Assembly: GCF_002959895.1 (NCBI RefSeq) | Contig: NZ_PPDD01000005.1 | Coordinates: 1 to 49,208 of the forward strand | Direction of reading: 5' to 3' | DNA: 49,208 bases | Origin: Veillonella infantium | GTDB lineage: Bacteria; Bacillota; Negativicutes; Veillonellales; Veillonellaceae | Part shown: in pieces, positions 42,151-49,208 of the stretch | How positions within the stretch are numbered: position 1 is the stretch's first letter | Layout of the letters: each line of letters begins with the position of its first letter | Notes under the pieces: generated by a model | Databases searched by the model: none | The model's input: only the letters and a program-made list of their open reading frames with translations | Told to the model about the DNA's origin: nothing | Translations under genes and position numbers: made by a program

Positions 42151-43038
42151 CTAACTCTTTGCCAAAAATGCAGCGACCTCGTCCTTTGTAGGCATGCCAC
42201 CTTGGGCGCCTAAACGTTGGATGGAGAGGGCCGCAGCTGCATTGCCGTAGTGTAATGCGTCGGCTAAGCTTTTACCATTAACGATAGCTGTTGCAAAGGC
42301 ACCGTTGAAGGTATCGCCTGCACCTGTTGTATCTACTGGGTCAACCTTGAAGCCCGATACGGTGTGGATTTCACCGTTGTCAGCGTAGCCTACACCTTTA
42401 CTGCCAAGGGTAACGATGATTTTATTTTCGTTAGCTAGTAACGTTTCTTGTGTAGATTGGTTTGGGTAGAGAGCAGATAACTCATGCTCGTTTGGCGTAA
42501 TATAGGTTGCCAATTCTAACCATTCGGGATTGAGGTCAGCTGCTGGAGCAGGGTTTAAGAGGACTTTTACATTGGCATCGTGGCAACGACGAACGATGTA
42601 TTCGACTGTAGGAATAGGAATTTCGTTTTGCACCATTACGAGATCCGCTTGCTCGATAGCAGACCAAGCATTACCTACTACAGATTCATCTACCTTAGCA
42701 TTAGCGCCAGGAATAACGATAATGCTATTGTCACCTTCAGCCAATGTAATGTGTGCCGTACCTGTTGTAGTATTTGGTACAGTGACGATGTAGTCTGTAT
42801 TGATATGATTTTCCTTTAGATTATCTAAAATCATTTGGCCGTATGCATCTGCACCGATACAGCCAACCATAGTAACCTCTGCGCCTAGGCGAGCAGCAGC
42901 TACCGCTTGGTTTGCACCCTTGCCGCCGTGAGCGATGTGCAATTCGTTGCCCATGATTGTTTCCCCTGCCGTAGGGCGTTTGTCCGCTAGAACAACAATA
43001 TCCATGTTGCAACTACCAATAACAACAATGCGATTCAT
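42151..43038 (-). CDS. rbsK: ribokinase
   Basis: 295-residue PfkB-family sugar kinase that phosphorylates ribose to ribose-5-phosphate. It has the GGKGANQAVAAARLGA substrate signature (about residues 38-53) and the anion-hole/catalytic motif DTTGAGDTFNGAFA with the base Asp242. Length is close to enteric RbsK. AAGGAG precedes the start. First gene of the operon rbsK-rbsD-rbsA-rbsC-rbsB; no rbsR gene is in the window. Confidence 0.95.
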   Translation of the reverse strand: MNRIVVIGSCNMDIVVLADKRPTAGETIMGNELHIAHGGKGANQAVAAARLGAEVTMVGCIGADAYGQMILDNLKENHINTDYIVTVPNTTTGTAHITLAEGDNSIIVIPGANAKVDESVVGNAWSAIEQADLVMVQNEIPIPTVEYIVRRCHDANVKVLLNPAPAADLNPEWLELATYITPNEHELSALYPNQSTQETLLANENKIIVTLGSKGVGYADNGEIHTVSGFKVDPVDTTGAGDTFNGAFATAIVNGKSLADALHYGNAAAALSIQRLGAQGGMPTKDEVAAFLAKS

Positions 43039-43119
43039 AATAACTCCTTAATAAGCCTTTGCCCTGAGTGGGACAGAAAAATAGTTATTGATTATTTTTA
43101 TACACAAAAACTAGGGGAT

Positions 43120-43158
43120 TTTATACGTTAAAATGTATATATACATGTAATCGATAAC
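43120..43158 (-). promoter_or_regulatory. ribose operon promoter and operator-like palindromes
   Basis: On the minus strand a -10 like TATAAA (43120-43125) is preceded by two adjoining dyads: a perfect 14-base ATGTATATATACAT (43133-43146) and GTAATCGATAAC (43147-43158), symmetric except at one base per half and with the central CG typical of LacI-family operators. These are candidate binding sites for a ribose repressor encoded elsewhere. Confidence 0.5.
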
Positions 43159-43267
43159 CGCATAGGCGTTTACTTTTACATATCTATTAGTATAACTTAA
43201 TCATTTATTAGTATAGCCTAAATAAGCGACTTTATCTATATAAATAACTATAAAATATAAGAATAAG

Positions 43268-43335
43268 AAAAGGTATATCCAAAATCTATCTTACATGAGT
43301 AAAAATGTACTCTCTGGATTTTGGATATACCTTAT
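43268..43335 (-). terminator. long-stem terminator
   Basis: AAGGTATATCCAAAATC (about 43269-43285) pairs perfectly with GATTTTGGATATACCTT (about 43317-43333). On the minus strand it is followed by TTTCTT, so it ends the small gene at 43362. The region 43159-43267 holds no gene. Confidence 0.7.
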
Positions 43336-43361
43336 ATTAAAAAATTAATAGATTATACTAT

Positions 43362-43544
43362 TTATATTTTTTCTAACATTTTGTCTATGCTATCAAAGGA
43401 TTTCTCTAGAGATAGAGTACGCCCTTGGATAATATCATTTTGGCCTTCTACAATAGCAGATAATATATCTATCTTAGCTTGTAAAATGCTAGTTGTAGTA
43501 TCATTAATATTTATTGTATCACTGTAGCTTTTACCTATATTCAT
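43362..43544 (-). CDS. small hypothetical protein, coiled-coil-like
   Basis: 60-residue protein rich in Ile, Asp and Ser (MNIGKSYSDTININDTTTSI, then a helix LQAKIDILSAIVEGQNDIIQG and SLEKSFDSIDKMLEKI). It has no signal peptide. Support comes mainly from the strong terminator that follows it on the same strand; the ribosome binding site AAAGG is weakly spaced. No family recognised. Confidence 0.45.
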   Translation of the reverse strand: MNIGKSYSDTININDTTTSILQAKIDILSAIVEGQNDIIQGRTLSLEKSFDSIDKMLEKI

Positions 43545-43580
43545 AGTCTGTTAGGCCTTTGTTCTTAATATAGTTATATA

Positions 43581-44237
43581 TTAGTGAAAGCTTGGTTTGT
43601 CGTAGTGTGTACCTGGCTCACCTACGCCGATGCTTGTGCGGTGGAACGGAGTTTCATCATCTACATGTAAGATATCGAAGATAGCTTTTACAACGGCTTC
43701 GCGAGTAACTTGAGCATCGTTAAATTGAACGCCTTCAGGGATGAGCTCGTAATTTGTATTTTCTGGATCATTGTAGAGCCAAGTAAGGCGCAAGATTGTA
43801 TAGTTTAAGTTGGACTCGCGTAATACATTGCGTGCTTGACGTTCGCCTTGTACATAGCTAATAGGCAAGCTATCGAAGGTCCATTTTTCAAGTGCTGCAG
43901 GGAATTCACCAGAAAGGCCAGCCATAGAAAGGCCGATAACACGACGTACATTTTTACGGCTCAATGCTTTCACAATAGCCGCCATATCGCTGCCAGATTC
44001 CATAGCACCTACAAAAACGATCTCTGCATTTGTTACAGCTTGTTCTAATTTTGCAGGATTTTGGAAAGAACCCTCGATAACAGTAACTCGTTCATGTTCC
44101 AAGATTTCTGGATGTAAACGAGTAGATAATTGACGACCATATAATGTAAGGTGCATGTCTGTATATGTTAATAATGTAGCAGTTAACTTCTGTGCAATCT
44201 GGCCAGCGGCCCCTAAAATAGTAATATATTTGTACAT
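43581..44237 (-). CDS. NAD(P)-binding oxidoreductase, NmrA/atypical SDR type
   Basis: 218-residue Rossmann-fold protein. The glycine motif is ILGAAGQIAQKLTATLL (residues 7-23), followed by LYGRQLSTRL after strand 2. SMAGLSGEFP and YVQGERQARNVLRESNLNYTILRLTWLYN (about residues 128-156) match NAD(P)H-binding atypical SDRs of the NmrA/YwnB type, in which the usual Tyr-x-x-x-Lys catalytic pair is replaced. AGGAGG precedes the start. Substrate unknown; may be a redox sensor rather than an enzyme. Confidence 0.82.
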   Translation of the reverse strand: MYKYITILGAAGQIAQKLTATLLTYTDMHLTLYGRQLSTRLHPEILEHERVTVIEGSFQNPAKLEQAVTNAEIVFVGAMESGSDMAAIVKALSRKNVRRVIGLSMAGLSGEFPAALEKWTFDSLPISYVQGERQARNVLRESNLNYTILRLTWLYNDPENTNYELIPEGVQFNDAQVTREAVVKAIFDILHVDDETPFHRTSIGVGEPGTHYDKPSFH

Positions 44238-44316
44238 AAAGACCTCCTATGTCCTAGGCATAAGTATTTATATGCATTATATCACAACTATATGACGAGA
44301 AAGTGAGAATGTTGAT

Positions 44317-44838
44317 TTAATTAGTTGCTAGGATTTCTTTTGTTGTTTTTAGCTGTGCAAATCGATTTCGCCAAATCTTTTCTTTGTAAAAGGATAGGAT
44401 TTTATCGGCTGGTAGATGCTCATTGTTAAAGGTTGAGATAGCATCTTCGATGATGGTGATTTTATAACCATGTTCAAAGCCTACTTTCACGGATGTATCA
44501 ATGCAAAATTCCACCTGCATCCCTACGAATGTTAAATCGGTAATACTTTTACTATCTAAATACTCTTTTAACTCACTATCTTTGAAGATGCTATTGTAAT
44601 ATTTATTGAAAATCTTTTCGTTTTCTTGAGGCTTTAATTCGTGATAAACTTGCCAATTATCACTACCCGTTGCTAATAAACCATCATCTTCAGAATGTCT
44701 CATAAAAATTACTTCTATATTTTGATCTCTGAAATGTTGAATGATTGCTTTTGTATTTATGATAAAATTTTTTGTATCGAAAGGATTTTCTTTAACTAAG
44801 CCTTCTTGTATGTCGATTACGATTAATGCTTGTGCCAT
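44317..44838 (-). CDS. cysteine hydrolase, isochorismatase-like family
   Basis: 173-residue alpha/beta hydrolase of the isochorismatase/nicotinamidase superfamily. The catalytic Asp is in ALIVIDIQEGL (residue 9), the catalytic Cys is residue 112 in GMQVEFCIDTSVKVGFEHGY with the preceding cis-peptide-like region, and a lysine is expected near KIFNKYYNSIF. These enzymes hydrolyse amides or vinyl ethers such as nicotinamide; the substrate here is not predictable. GAAGGAAAT precedes the ATG. Confidence 0.87.
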   Translation of the reverse strand: MAQALIVIDIQEGLVKENPFDTKNFIINTKAIIQHFRDQNIEVIFMRHSEDDGLLATGSDNWQVYHELKPQENEKIFNKYYNSIFKDSELKEYLDSKSITDLTFVGMQVEFCIDTSVKVGFEHGYKITIIEDAISTFNNEHLPADKILSFYKEKIWRNRFAQLKTTKEILATN

Positions 44839-45039
44839 GATGTATTTCCTTCATTAAAGATAAATTATATGTATTACATGAATATGATTAGAATTTATTA
44901 TATTAGTTATTAAATTATTGTCGATTTCTTCGTATATAAGTATCTATGCACATTATATAACAAGTATATAACAAGAAAAAGAAGAAAGCAGTATCATATA
45001 TGTTGATAGTAATTTTAAGAAATGTTGTAAAATCTGATG

Positions 45040-45068
45040 TTGAATTTACATGATAATTTAACTACAAT
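45040..45068 (+). promoter_or_regulatory. promoter of the Phd/RelE pair
   Basis: TTGAAT (45040-45045) and TACAAT (45063-45068) are separated by exactly 17 bases, about 60 bases upstream of the antitoxin start. Confidence 0.55.
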
Positions 45069-45127
45069 AATGATAAGATATTAGAAAGATGAGTGTTATA
45101 TCACTAAAGTATTTTGGAGGTGATAGT

Positions 45128-45373
45128 ATGCCGAATATAAAACCTATTTCAGATTTACGTAATTATTCTGAAGTTTTACGTGATGTTACTATAGATAGTC
45201 CCGTATTCTTAACAAAAAATGGTAGAGGCCGATATGCAATTATGGATATACAAGATTATGAACGTGTAATGGCTACTATAAAACTTATGGGCGCTTTAGA
45301 GATCGGTCGTAAGTCTGGTGAAGAACAAGGATGGATTTCGTCAGAGCAACTAAAGAGTGAATTGGGGATTTAA
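45128..45373 (+). CDS. Phd/YefM-family antitoxin
   Basis: 81-residue antitoxin. MPNIKPISDLRNYSEVLRDV and SPVFLTKNGRGRYAIMDIQDYERV are the Phd/YefM DNA-binding core; the C-terminal part (GEEQGWISSEQLKSELGI) would bind the toxin. Start at 45128 with GGAGGTGAT upstream; an earlier in-frame ATG at 45089 is not supported. It is a paralog of the orphan antitoxin at 5481 (shared SDLRN and SPVFLTKNG). Confidence 0.88.
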   Translation: MPNIKPISDLRNYSEVLRDVTIDSPVFLTKNGRGRYAIMDIQDYERVMATIKLMGALEIGRKSGEEQGWISSEQLKSELGI

Positions 45374-45375
45374 TT

Positions 45376-45696
45376 ATGAATAATCAAATTAGCTATGCAC
45401 CAAAAGCACGAGAAGATTTGCTAGAAATAAAATCTTTTATAGAAGAAGAATCAGGTGATATTGAGTTAGCTAAGAAAACCATTTCGGATATAGTGACTAC
45501 GAATGACTCGTTGCGTATATTTCCAGAAATGGGACAGCGATTATTGATTAATCTAGGGAGTAAAATTGAATATAGATATTTACTTTGTCATAATTATTTA
45601 AGTTTTTACCGTTATTTAGATCGGACTATCTATATTGATAGAATATTAAACAGTAGACGTGATTATCTTAGAATACTATTAGATGAAGTACATTAG
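45376..45696 (+). CDS. RelE/ParE-family toxin
   Basis: 106-residue toxin. ISYAPKAREDLLEIKSFIEEE is the ParE/RelE opening, FPEMGQRLLIN and YRYLLCHNYLSFYRYLD give the central strands, and the C-terminal IYIDRILNSRRDYLRILL is the characteristic family ending. Two bases follow the antitoxin stop, so the pair is co-translated. Whether it is an RNase (RelE) or gyrase inhibitor (ParE) cannot be decided here, though the ending favours ParE/RelE-StbE types. Confidence 0.88.
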   Translation: MNNQISYAPKAREDLLEIKSFIEEESGDIELAKKTISDIVTTNDSLRIFPEMGQRLLINLGSKIEYRYLLCHNYLSFYRYLDRTIYIDRILNSRRDYLRILLDEVH

Positions 45697-45701
45697 TTCT
45701 T

Positions 45702-45755
45702 AAAAGCACTATCGTTATTAGATAGTGCTTTTTTATGGGCTTTGCTTAAAGCCCT
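45702..45755 (+). terminator. terminator followed by a second hairpin
   Basis: AAAAGCACTATC pairs with GATAGTGCTTTT around GTTATTA, then T-run. A second hairpin, GGGCTTT (45737-45743)/AAAGCCC (45748-45754), follows directly and ends with TTT. Confidence 0.82.
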
Positions 45756-45772
45756 TTGATAGGTTTCCGTCT

Positions 45773-45800
45773 TTCACAAATCCTCGAAGAGTGATAAAAT
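45773..45800 (+). promoter_or_regulatory. promoter of the ECF operon
   Basis: TTCACA (45773-45778) and TAAAAT (45795-45800) are separated by 16 bases, 37 bases upstream of the first ECF gene. Confidence 0.4.
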
Positions 45801-45836
45801 ATAGATTATATATTCATTTTTAGAAAAGAGGCTATT

Positions 45837-47462
45837 ATGGAACGGATTCAAGATCTTGTGTACACGCATGTGCAGGGTGGCCAGTTTAGATGGGTCACTG
45901 TCAGCACATTGATGCTCGCATTGGGCACGATATTGCATTTGGTGAGCCCTAGTGTGGCTGGGGTAACGCCGAACTGGACGATTGCTACGTACTGCGTAGC
46001 TATTTTATTGACTCGTCCTAGTTTAAGTCAAACGTTGGGGATTGGCCTTGTAGCGGCCCTCATCAATGTTTTGACATCTAAGTCAGCATTCCCTTATGGC
46101 AACTTGTTGTCTGAACCAGGTGGTGCTTTGACGGCAGCTCTCGTGACGCGCGCTATGTTGTCCGTGAAGTTCCGTAAAATCGGTGGTTTTGATTTAACGC
46201 CAATCCTATCTGGCTTCTTAGCGACTGTTGTATCTGGCGGTATTTTCGTTACTATTTTGTGGAAAATATTGGGCTTACCAGACAATGTATATATGTATGG
46301 TATGTGGCCGATGGTTCTTATCGTAGGCGCTTTGAATGGTGCCATTACGCCAATCTTGTACATTCCGGCGCAACGTCTATTCTCTAAACGCGGCATGTTG
46401 CCAAGTACAGATCAATTGACGTCTGACCATAGTCATATGACGATCTTGCCTGAGCGCCAAGCTAAAATCTCTATTGAGCACGTAAATTATTACCATCCAA
46501 AGGCGACTACACCATCTCTTGAAAACATCAATCTCGATGTGCATGATGGTGACTTCCTCGTTGTGACTGGTCCTGCCGGTTGTGGTAAAAGTACTCTTTG
46601 CATGGCTATGGTAGGGGCTGTGCCTAAATTCTACGGCGGTCGCCTTGAAGGCATGGTGTTCGTAGATGGTAAAGCGACTACGCAAATGGAAATTCCTGAA
46701 TTGGCTAATCACATCGGTGTAGTTCTTGCCGATTACGATACACAACTCGTAACGATGACTGTTCGTGAAGAAGTGGCCTTTGCCATGGAAAATCGCGGTT
46801 ATGACCGTGAAACCATCAAAGCACGTTCTGAAGAGGTGTTTGCACAAGTTGGTCTTATCGGCTTAGAAGATCGCAAAATTACTAGTCTATCCGGTGGTCA
46901 ACGCCAACGTTTGGCGATTGCCTCCGTATTGGCTACGAACCCAACTGTTCTTGTTCTTGATGAACCAACGAGCTCCCTCGACCCAGATGGGACTGCCGAA
47001 TTATATCGCCTCGTAGGTGATTTGAACAAGAAACACGGTATTACCGTTGTCGTTATCGACCATGACTTACACGCTGTATTGCCGTATGCAAACCGCATGG
47101 CTCTCATGGTGGATGGCTCTATTGCATGTGATGACGATGTACCAACTACGCTTCGTTACATGTACGAACACAATATTCACGTTGAGGCATTGCCATCCGT
47201 GTTCACCACGTATATGGAACTTGAGCAAGCGGGCTTCCACAGTGATGAGCCTTGGCTTAGCATTGAGTCTGCTATCAAGGGCTTGCACCAAATTGAAATG
47301 GCTCATGCTATCCAAACTGAGGTGCATGGTGAAAGCAACTCTAGAGTAAATCAATCTAAAACAGTAGAAAATTCTACTAATCAATCCAATACAGTAGTAA
47401 ATAAACAACCAATTCAACGCGTTGATGATGTACAAGGAAAGGACGGTGGCGCTCATGCTTAA
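45837..47462 (+). CDS. ECF transporter S component-ATPase fusion
   Basis: 541-residue fusion. Residues 15-190 are an integral membrane domain with about five or six segments; GTILHLVSPSVAGVTPNW, then LVAALINVLTSKSAFPYGN, resemble TrpP-type S components. Residues 205-440 are a complete ECF-type ABC ATPase: Walker A GPAGCGKST (about 244), signature LSGGQRQR (about 350), Walker B VLVLDEP (about 370), H-loop VIDHD. The last 100 residues are a poorly conserved, Asn/Ser/Gln-rich tail. S components are normally separate proteins, so this dedicates the module to one substrate; tryptophan is a guess. AAAGAGG precedes the start. Confidence 0.83.
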   Translation: MERIQDLVYTHVQGGQFRWVTVSTLMLALGTILHLVSPSVAGVTPNWTIATYCVAILLTRPSLSQTLGIGLVAALINVLTSKSAFPYGNLLSEPGGALTAALVTRAMLSVKFRKIGGFDLTPILSGFLATVVSGGIFVTILWKILGLPDNVYMYGMWPMVLIVGALNGAITPILYIPAQRLFSKRGMLPSTDQLTSDHSHMTILPERQAKISIEHVNYYHPKATTPSLENINLDVHDGDFLVVTGPAGCGKSTLCMAMVGAVPKFYGGRLEGMVFVDGKATTQMEIPELANHIGVVLADYDTQLVTMTVREEVAFAMENRGYDRETIKARSEEVFAQVGLIGLEDRKITSLSGGQRQRLAIASVLATNPTVLVLDEPTSSLDPDGTAELYRLVGDLNKKHGITVVVIDHDLHAVLPYANRMALMVDGSIACDDDVPTTLRYMYEHNIHVEALPSVFTTYMELEQAGFHSDEPWLSIESAIKGLHQIEMAHAIQTEVHGESNSRVNQSKTVENSTNQSNTVVNKQPIQRVDDVQGKDGGAHA

Positions 47463-48267
47463 GGTTGAAAATATCCGCTTTGGCTATGTGCCATCCGTAG
47501 ACATCTTCCGTGATGTGACTTTCACCATCGAAGGGGGCGAATATATTGCCATCGGTGGTCGCAATGGCTGTGGTAAAACGACTATCACTCGTTTGCTCGT
47601 TGGTCTTGAAAAGGCGAGCGAAGGCCGCATGTACTATAATGGTACGGATATTACGTCTATGCCGCCATCTAAACGGGGTCAATTTATTGGTTATGTATTC
47701 CAACAACCAGATCGCCAAATGTTCAGACCTACTGTAGCGACAGAGGTTGCCTTCGGCCCTGAATCACTAGGCCGCAGTAAATCCGAAGTAAAACGCATCG
47801 TTGATGAAGTGTTGGAACGTACAGGTATCGCTCACTTACGTGAAGCCTATCCTCCAACATTGCGCCGCGGCGAAAAACAACGCGTTGCTATCGCTTCTGC
47901 CCTAGCAATGCAATCTAAAATCCTCATCCTCGACGAACCAACAAGTGGTCAAGATGGTAAGGAAACTAAAGAGTTGTTAGCTCTATTGCGTCAACTTAAT
48001 CAAGAAGGCATTACGATCCTTCTCATTACACATGATATGGAAATCATGGCTAGCGAATGTAGCCGTGCACTCATTATGGGTAACCAAACCGTTGCCTTTG
48101 ATGGCAGTCCAGAAGAATTATTCAAGAAATCTACGGACGAATTGCAAGACCTAGGCCTTACAAAACCGCCAAGTGTGGAACTTTCACTAGCGGTACCATC
48201 CCTCGGTTATTGCAAATCCATGGATGAATTGAAATCTAAGTTAGTGGCTCAGTTGAGCGGAAAATAG
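47455..48267 (+). CDS. ECF transporter ATPase subunit
   Basis: 270-residue second ATPase of the importer. Walker A GGRNGCGKTT (about residues 35-44), Q-loop VFQQPDRQMFRPTVATEVAFGPE typical of ECF ATPases (about 80-102), then Walker B ILILDEPTSGQDG and H-loop THDME. The signature region reads LRRGEKQRVAIA, with Arg-Arg in place of the usual Ser-Gly of LSGGE, a deviation worth noting. The start at 47455 overlaps the preceding gene by eight bases, with GGTGG upstream. Pairs with the ATPase half of the fusion protein. Confidence 0.88.
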   Translation: MLKVENIRFGYVPSVDIFRDVTFTIEGGEYIAIGGRNGCGKTTITRLLVGLEKASEGRMYYNGTDITSMPPSKRGQFIGYVFQQPDRQMFRPTVATEVAFGPESLGRSKSEVKRIVDEVLERTGIAHLREAYPPTLRRGEKQRVAIASALAMQSKILILDEPTSGQDGKETKELLALLRQLNQEGITILLITHDMEIMASECSRALIMGNQTVAFDGSPEELFKKSTDELQDLGLTKPPSVELSLAVPSLGYCKSMDELKSKLVAQLSGK

Positions 48268-48276
48268 GAGGGACAT

Positions 48277-48945
48277 ATGGAACGTTTAGTACCGTTAACA
48301 AAAATTTTGATGACCCTCGCTGTATCCGTGTGGGCCATTCTATTGCGCGACTGGGCATCTCTATTGGCTTTAGTCGTTGTAGAACTGGGAGTGTTATTTG
48401 TAGCTGGTTTGCTATTTAAACAACACAAAGCCGTATTGGCATTGACTAGCTTTGCTGTATTCCTTGGTGTTATCCAATTCCTTGGCAGCGGCGATGTAAC
48501 ATCTGCCATCGTATCCGGCTTGCGTATGCTTGCCATGACACTTGTGTTTATCTGCCTATTGGCAACCACAAAATTGCAAGACCTTACAGCAGCGCTCGTA
48601 ACACAATGCAAAATTCCTTATGAATATGCATTTATGTTCACCGCAGCACTACGCTTTGTGCCTGACTTCATTGCTGAAAGTCACGCTGTACAAGAGGCAC
48701 AAGCATGCCGTGGTTTATCCTTAGAAGGCAACTTCATTAAACGCATGAAGTCTTACGCATCTGTTATCCAACCATTGCTTTTAAAATCCTTGGGCCGCTC
48801 CGAAACAATGGCGTTGTCCCTAGAACTACGTGGCTTCGGTGGACCGACACATAGCTTTGCAGCATCTGTAGGATTGAAAACTATCGATTACGGCGTGATT
48901 GGGGCTTTGATTGTTATTACAATACTACTATTCGTAATTGTGTAA
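48277..48945 (+). CDS. ECF transporter T component (EcfT/CbiQ family)
   Basis: 222-residue membrane coupling protein. Five or six hydrophobic segments frame the cytoplasmic coupling helices with the two family motifs, ACRGLSLEGN (about residue 144) and ELRGFGGPTH (about 185), both of the X-R-G type that contact the ATPases. AGGAGG precedes the ATG. Last gene of the three-gene importer, nine bases after the ATPase. Confidence 0.88.
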   Translation: MERLVPLTKILMTLAVSVWAILLRDWASLLALVVVELGVLFVAGLLFKQHKAVLALTSFAVFLGVIQFLGSGDVTSAIVSGLRMLAMTLVFICLLATTKLQDLTAALVTQCKIPYEYAFMFTAALRFVPDFIAESHAVQEAQACRGLSLEGNFIKRMKSYASVIQPLLLKSLGRSETMALSLELRGFGGPTHSFAASVGLKTIDYGVIGALIVITILLFVIV

Positions 48946-48981
48946 TAGATAAACTAGACAAATTCATAGAGTTAATTGTGT

Positions 48982-49066
48982 TATAATTAACTTGAAGAGT
49001 ATGGGGTGCCTCAATTGGTACACCTGAAAAGACACCTAGAAAGGGCGAAATTTCTAGGTGTCTTTT
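48982..49066 (+). ncRNA. candidate short RNA ending in a strong terminator
   Basis: A consensus -10 TATAAT (48982-48987), with no clear -35, is followed by a 70-80-base region: a small GGTG/CACC hairpin (about 49001-49024) and a perfect terminator, AAAAGACACCTAGAAA (49027-49042) paired with TTTCTAGGTGTCTTTT (49051-49066). The terminator also serves the ECF operon. Whether a separate small RNA is made is uncertain. Confidence 0.4.
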
Positions 49067-49090
49067 GATTGTACGCCGAATAGGCATGAC

Positions 49091-49208
49091 TAAACCCCCA
49101 GTTAAACTGGGGGTCGGTAAAAATTCTTAGAGAAAAGGAAAGAACCTCCTAGTGATAGAATGAAGTTGGTCTGGCAACCACAACATTTCAACATAGGAGG
49201 TTCAATGT
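49091..49208 (+). mobile_element. left end of an IS200/IS605-type insertion sequence (partial)
   Basis: A perfect subterminal palindrome, CCCCCAGTT A AACTGGGGG (49095-49113), followed by TCGGTAAAAA is the left-end hairpin style recognised by IS200/IS605 TnpA. Downstream, GAACCTCCTA (49142-49151) pairs with TAGGAGGTTC (49194-49203), hiding the Shine-Dalgarno of the gene starting at ATG 49205, as known for IS200 tnpA. The transposase itself is beyond the window edge, and the exact outer boundary cannot be set. Confidence 0.7.

Noticed and set aside
43145-43160. Catabolite-responsive (cre) element before the ribose operon
   Set aside because: It matches the cre pattern only in the centre and fails at several fixed positions; a LacI-type dyad is the better reading.
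1-49208. Prophage, CRISPR-Cas, tRNA or rRNA genes
   Set aside because: No integrase, structural phage genes, cas genes, cloverleaf-like sequences or rRNA signatures were seen on either strand.

Overview
The window looks like chromosome of a Veillonella-type bacterium (Negativicutes: diderm, anaerobic, low-GC Firmicute relative). The main evidence is an OmpM-like protein with an N-terminal SLH domain and a porin barrel, a YadA-like trimeric autotransporter that itself carries an SLH domain, Gram-positive style AAGGAGG ribosome binding sites, a T-box leader in front of leuA, and a FixCXAB electron-transfer cluster. Assignment to genus is inference from gene content; no 16S gene is present.

Layout. 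1-770: gene-free, with two copies of a structured element whose stems differ by compensatory changes, plus a strong hairpin. 1023-1397: HigBA-type toxin-antitoxin pair (minus). 1832-5349: CGGC-domain protein, secreted M48 metalloprotease, PLP aminotransferase. 5481-5814: Phd/YefM antitoxin followed by a toxin remnant of only 26 codons. 5892-10318: ArsR-like regulator divergent from fixC-fixX-etfB-etfA. 10319-10779: nested palindromes and an exact 46-bp repeat. 10780-12913: SDR oxidoreductase and two paralogous exported proteins (a third copy lies at 20081). 13145-17991: five-gene Nik/Cnt/Dpp-type ABC importer downstream of two Fur-box-like sites. 18211-22248: orphan PD-(D/E)XK-like protein, small CxCxxC protein, YafQ/DinJ toxin-antitoxin pair, exported paralog, unknown small gene, DUF308 membrane protein.

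22361-27800: consensus promoter, T-box leader, leuA-leuC-leuD, palindromic element, leuB, SMR efflux protein. 27901-29950: stand-alone ECF S component and an A-type flavoprotein (FprA). 30634-32601: trimeric autotransporter. 32954-36022: GNAT acetyltransferase, then DUF969-DUF979-pcp operon. 36207-37535: OmpM-like porin. 38224-43038: ribose operon on the minus strand, order of transcription rbsK-rbsD-rbsA-rbsC-rbsB, with a palindromic operator upstream. 43362-44838: small protein, NmrA-like oxidoreductase, cysteine hydrolase (minus). 45128-45696: intact Phd/RelE pair. 45837-48945: three-gene ECF importer whose first gene fuses a TrpP-like S component to an ATPase. 49091-49208: left end of an IS200/IS605-type element, cut off by the window edge just at the transposase start.

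The genes describe an amino-acid- and peptide-using anaerobe: leucine synthesis under tRNA control, pyroglutamyl peptide turnover, ribose and metal-chelate uptake, ETF-based electron transfer and O2/NO detoxification. Cell-envelope genes show two different ways of tying the outer membrane to the wall through SLH domains. No tRNA, rRNA, CRISPR array or prophage was found.
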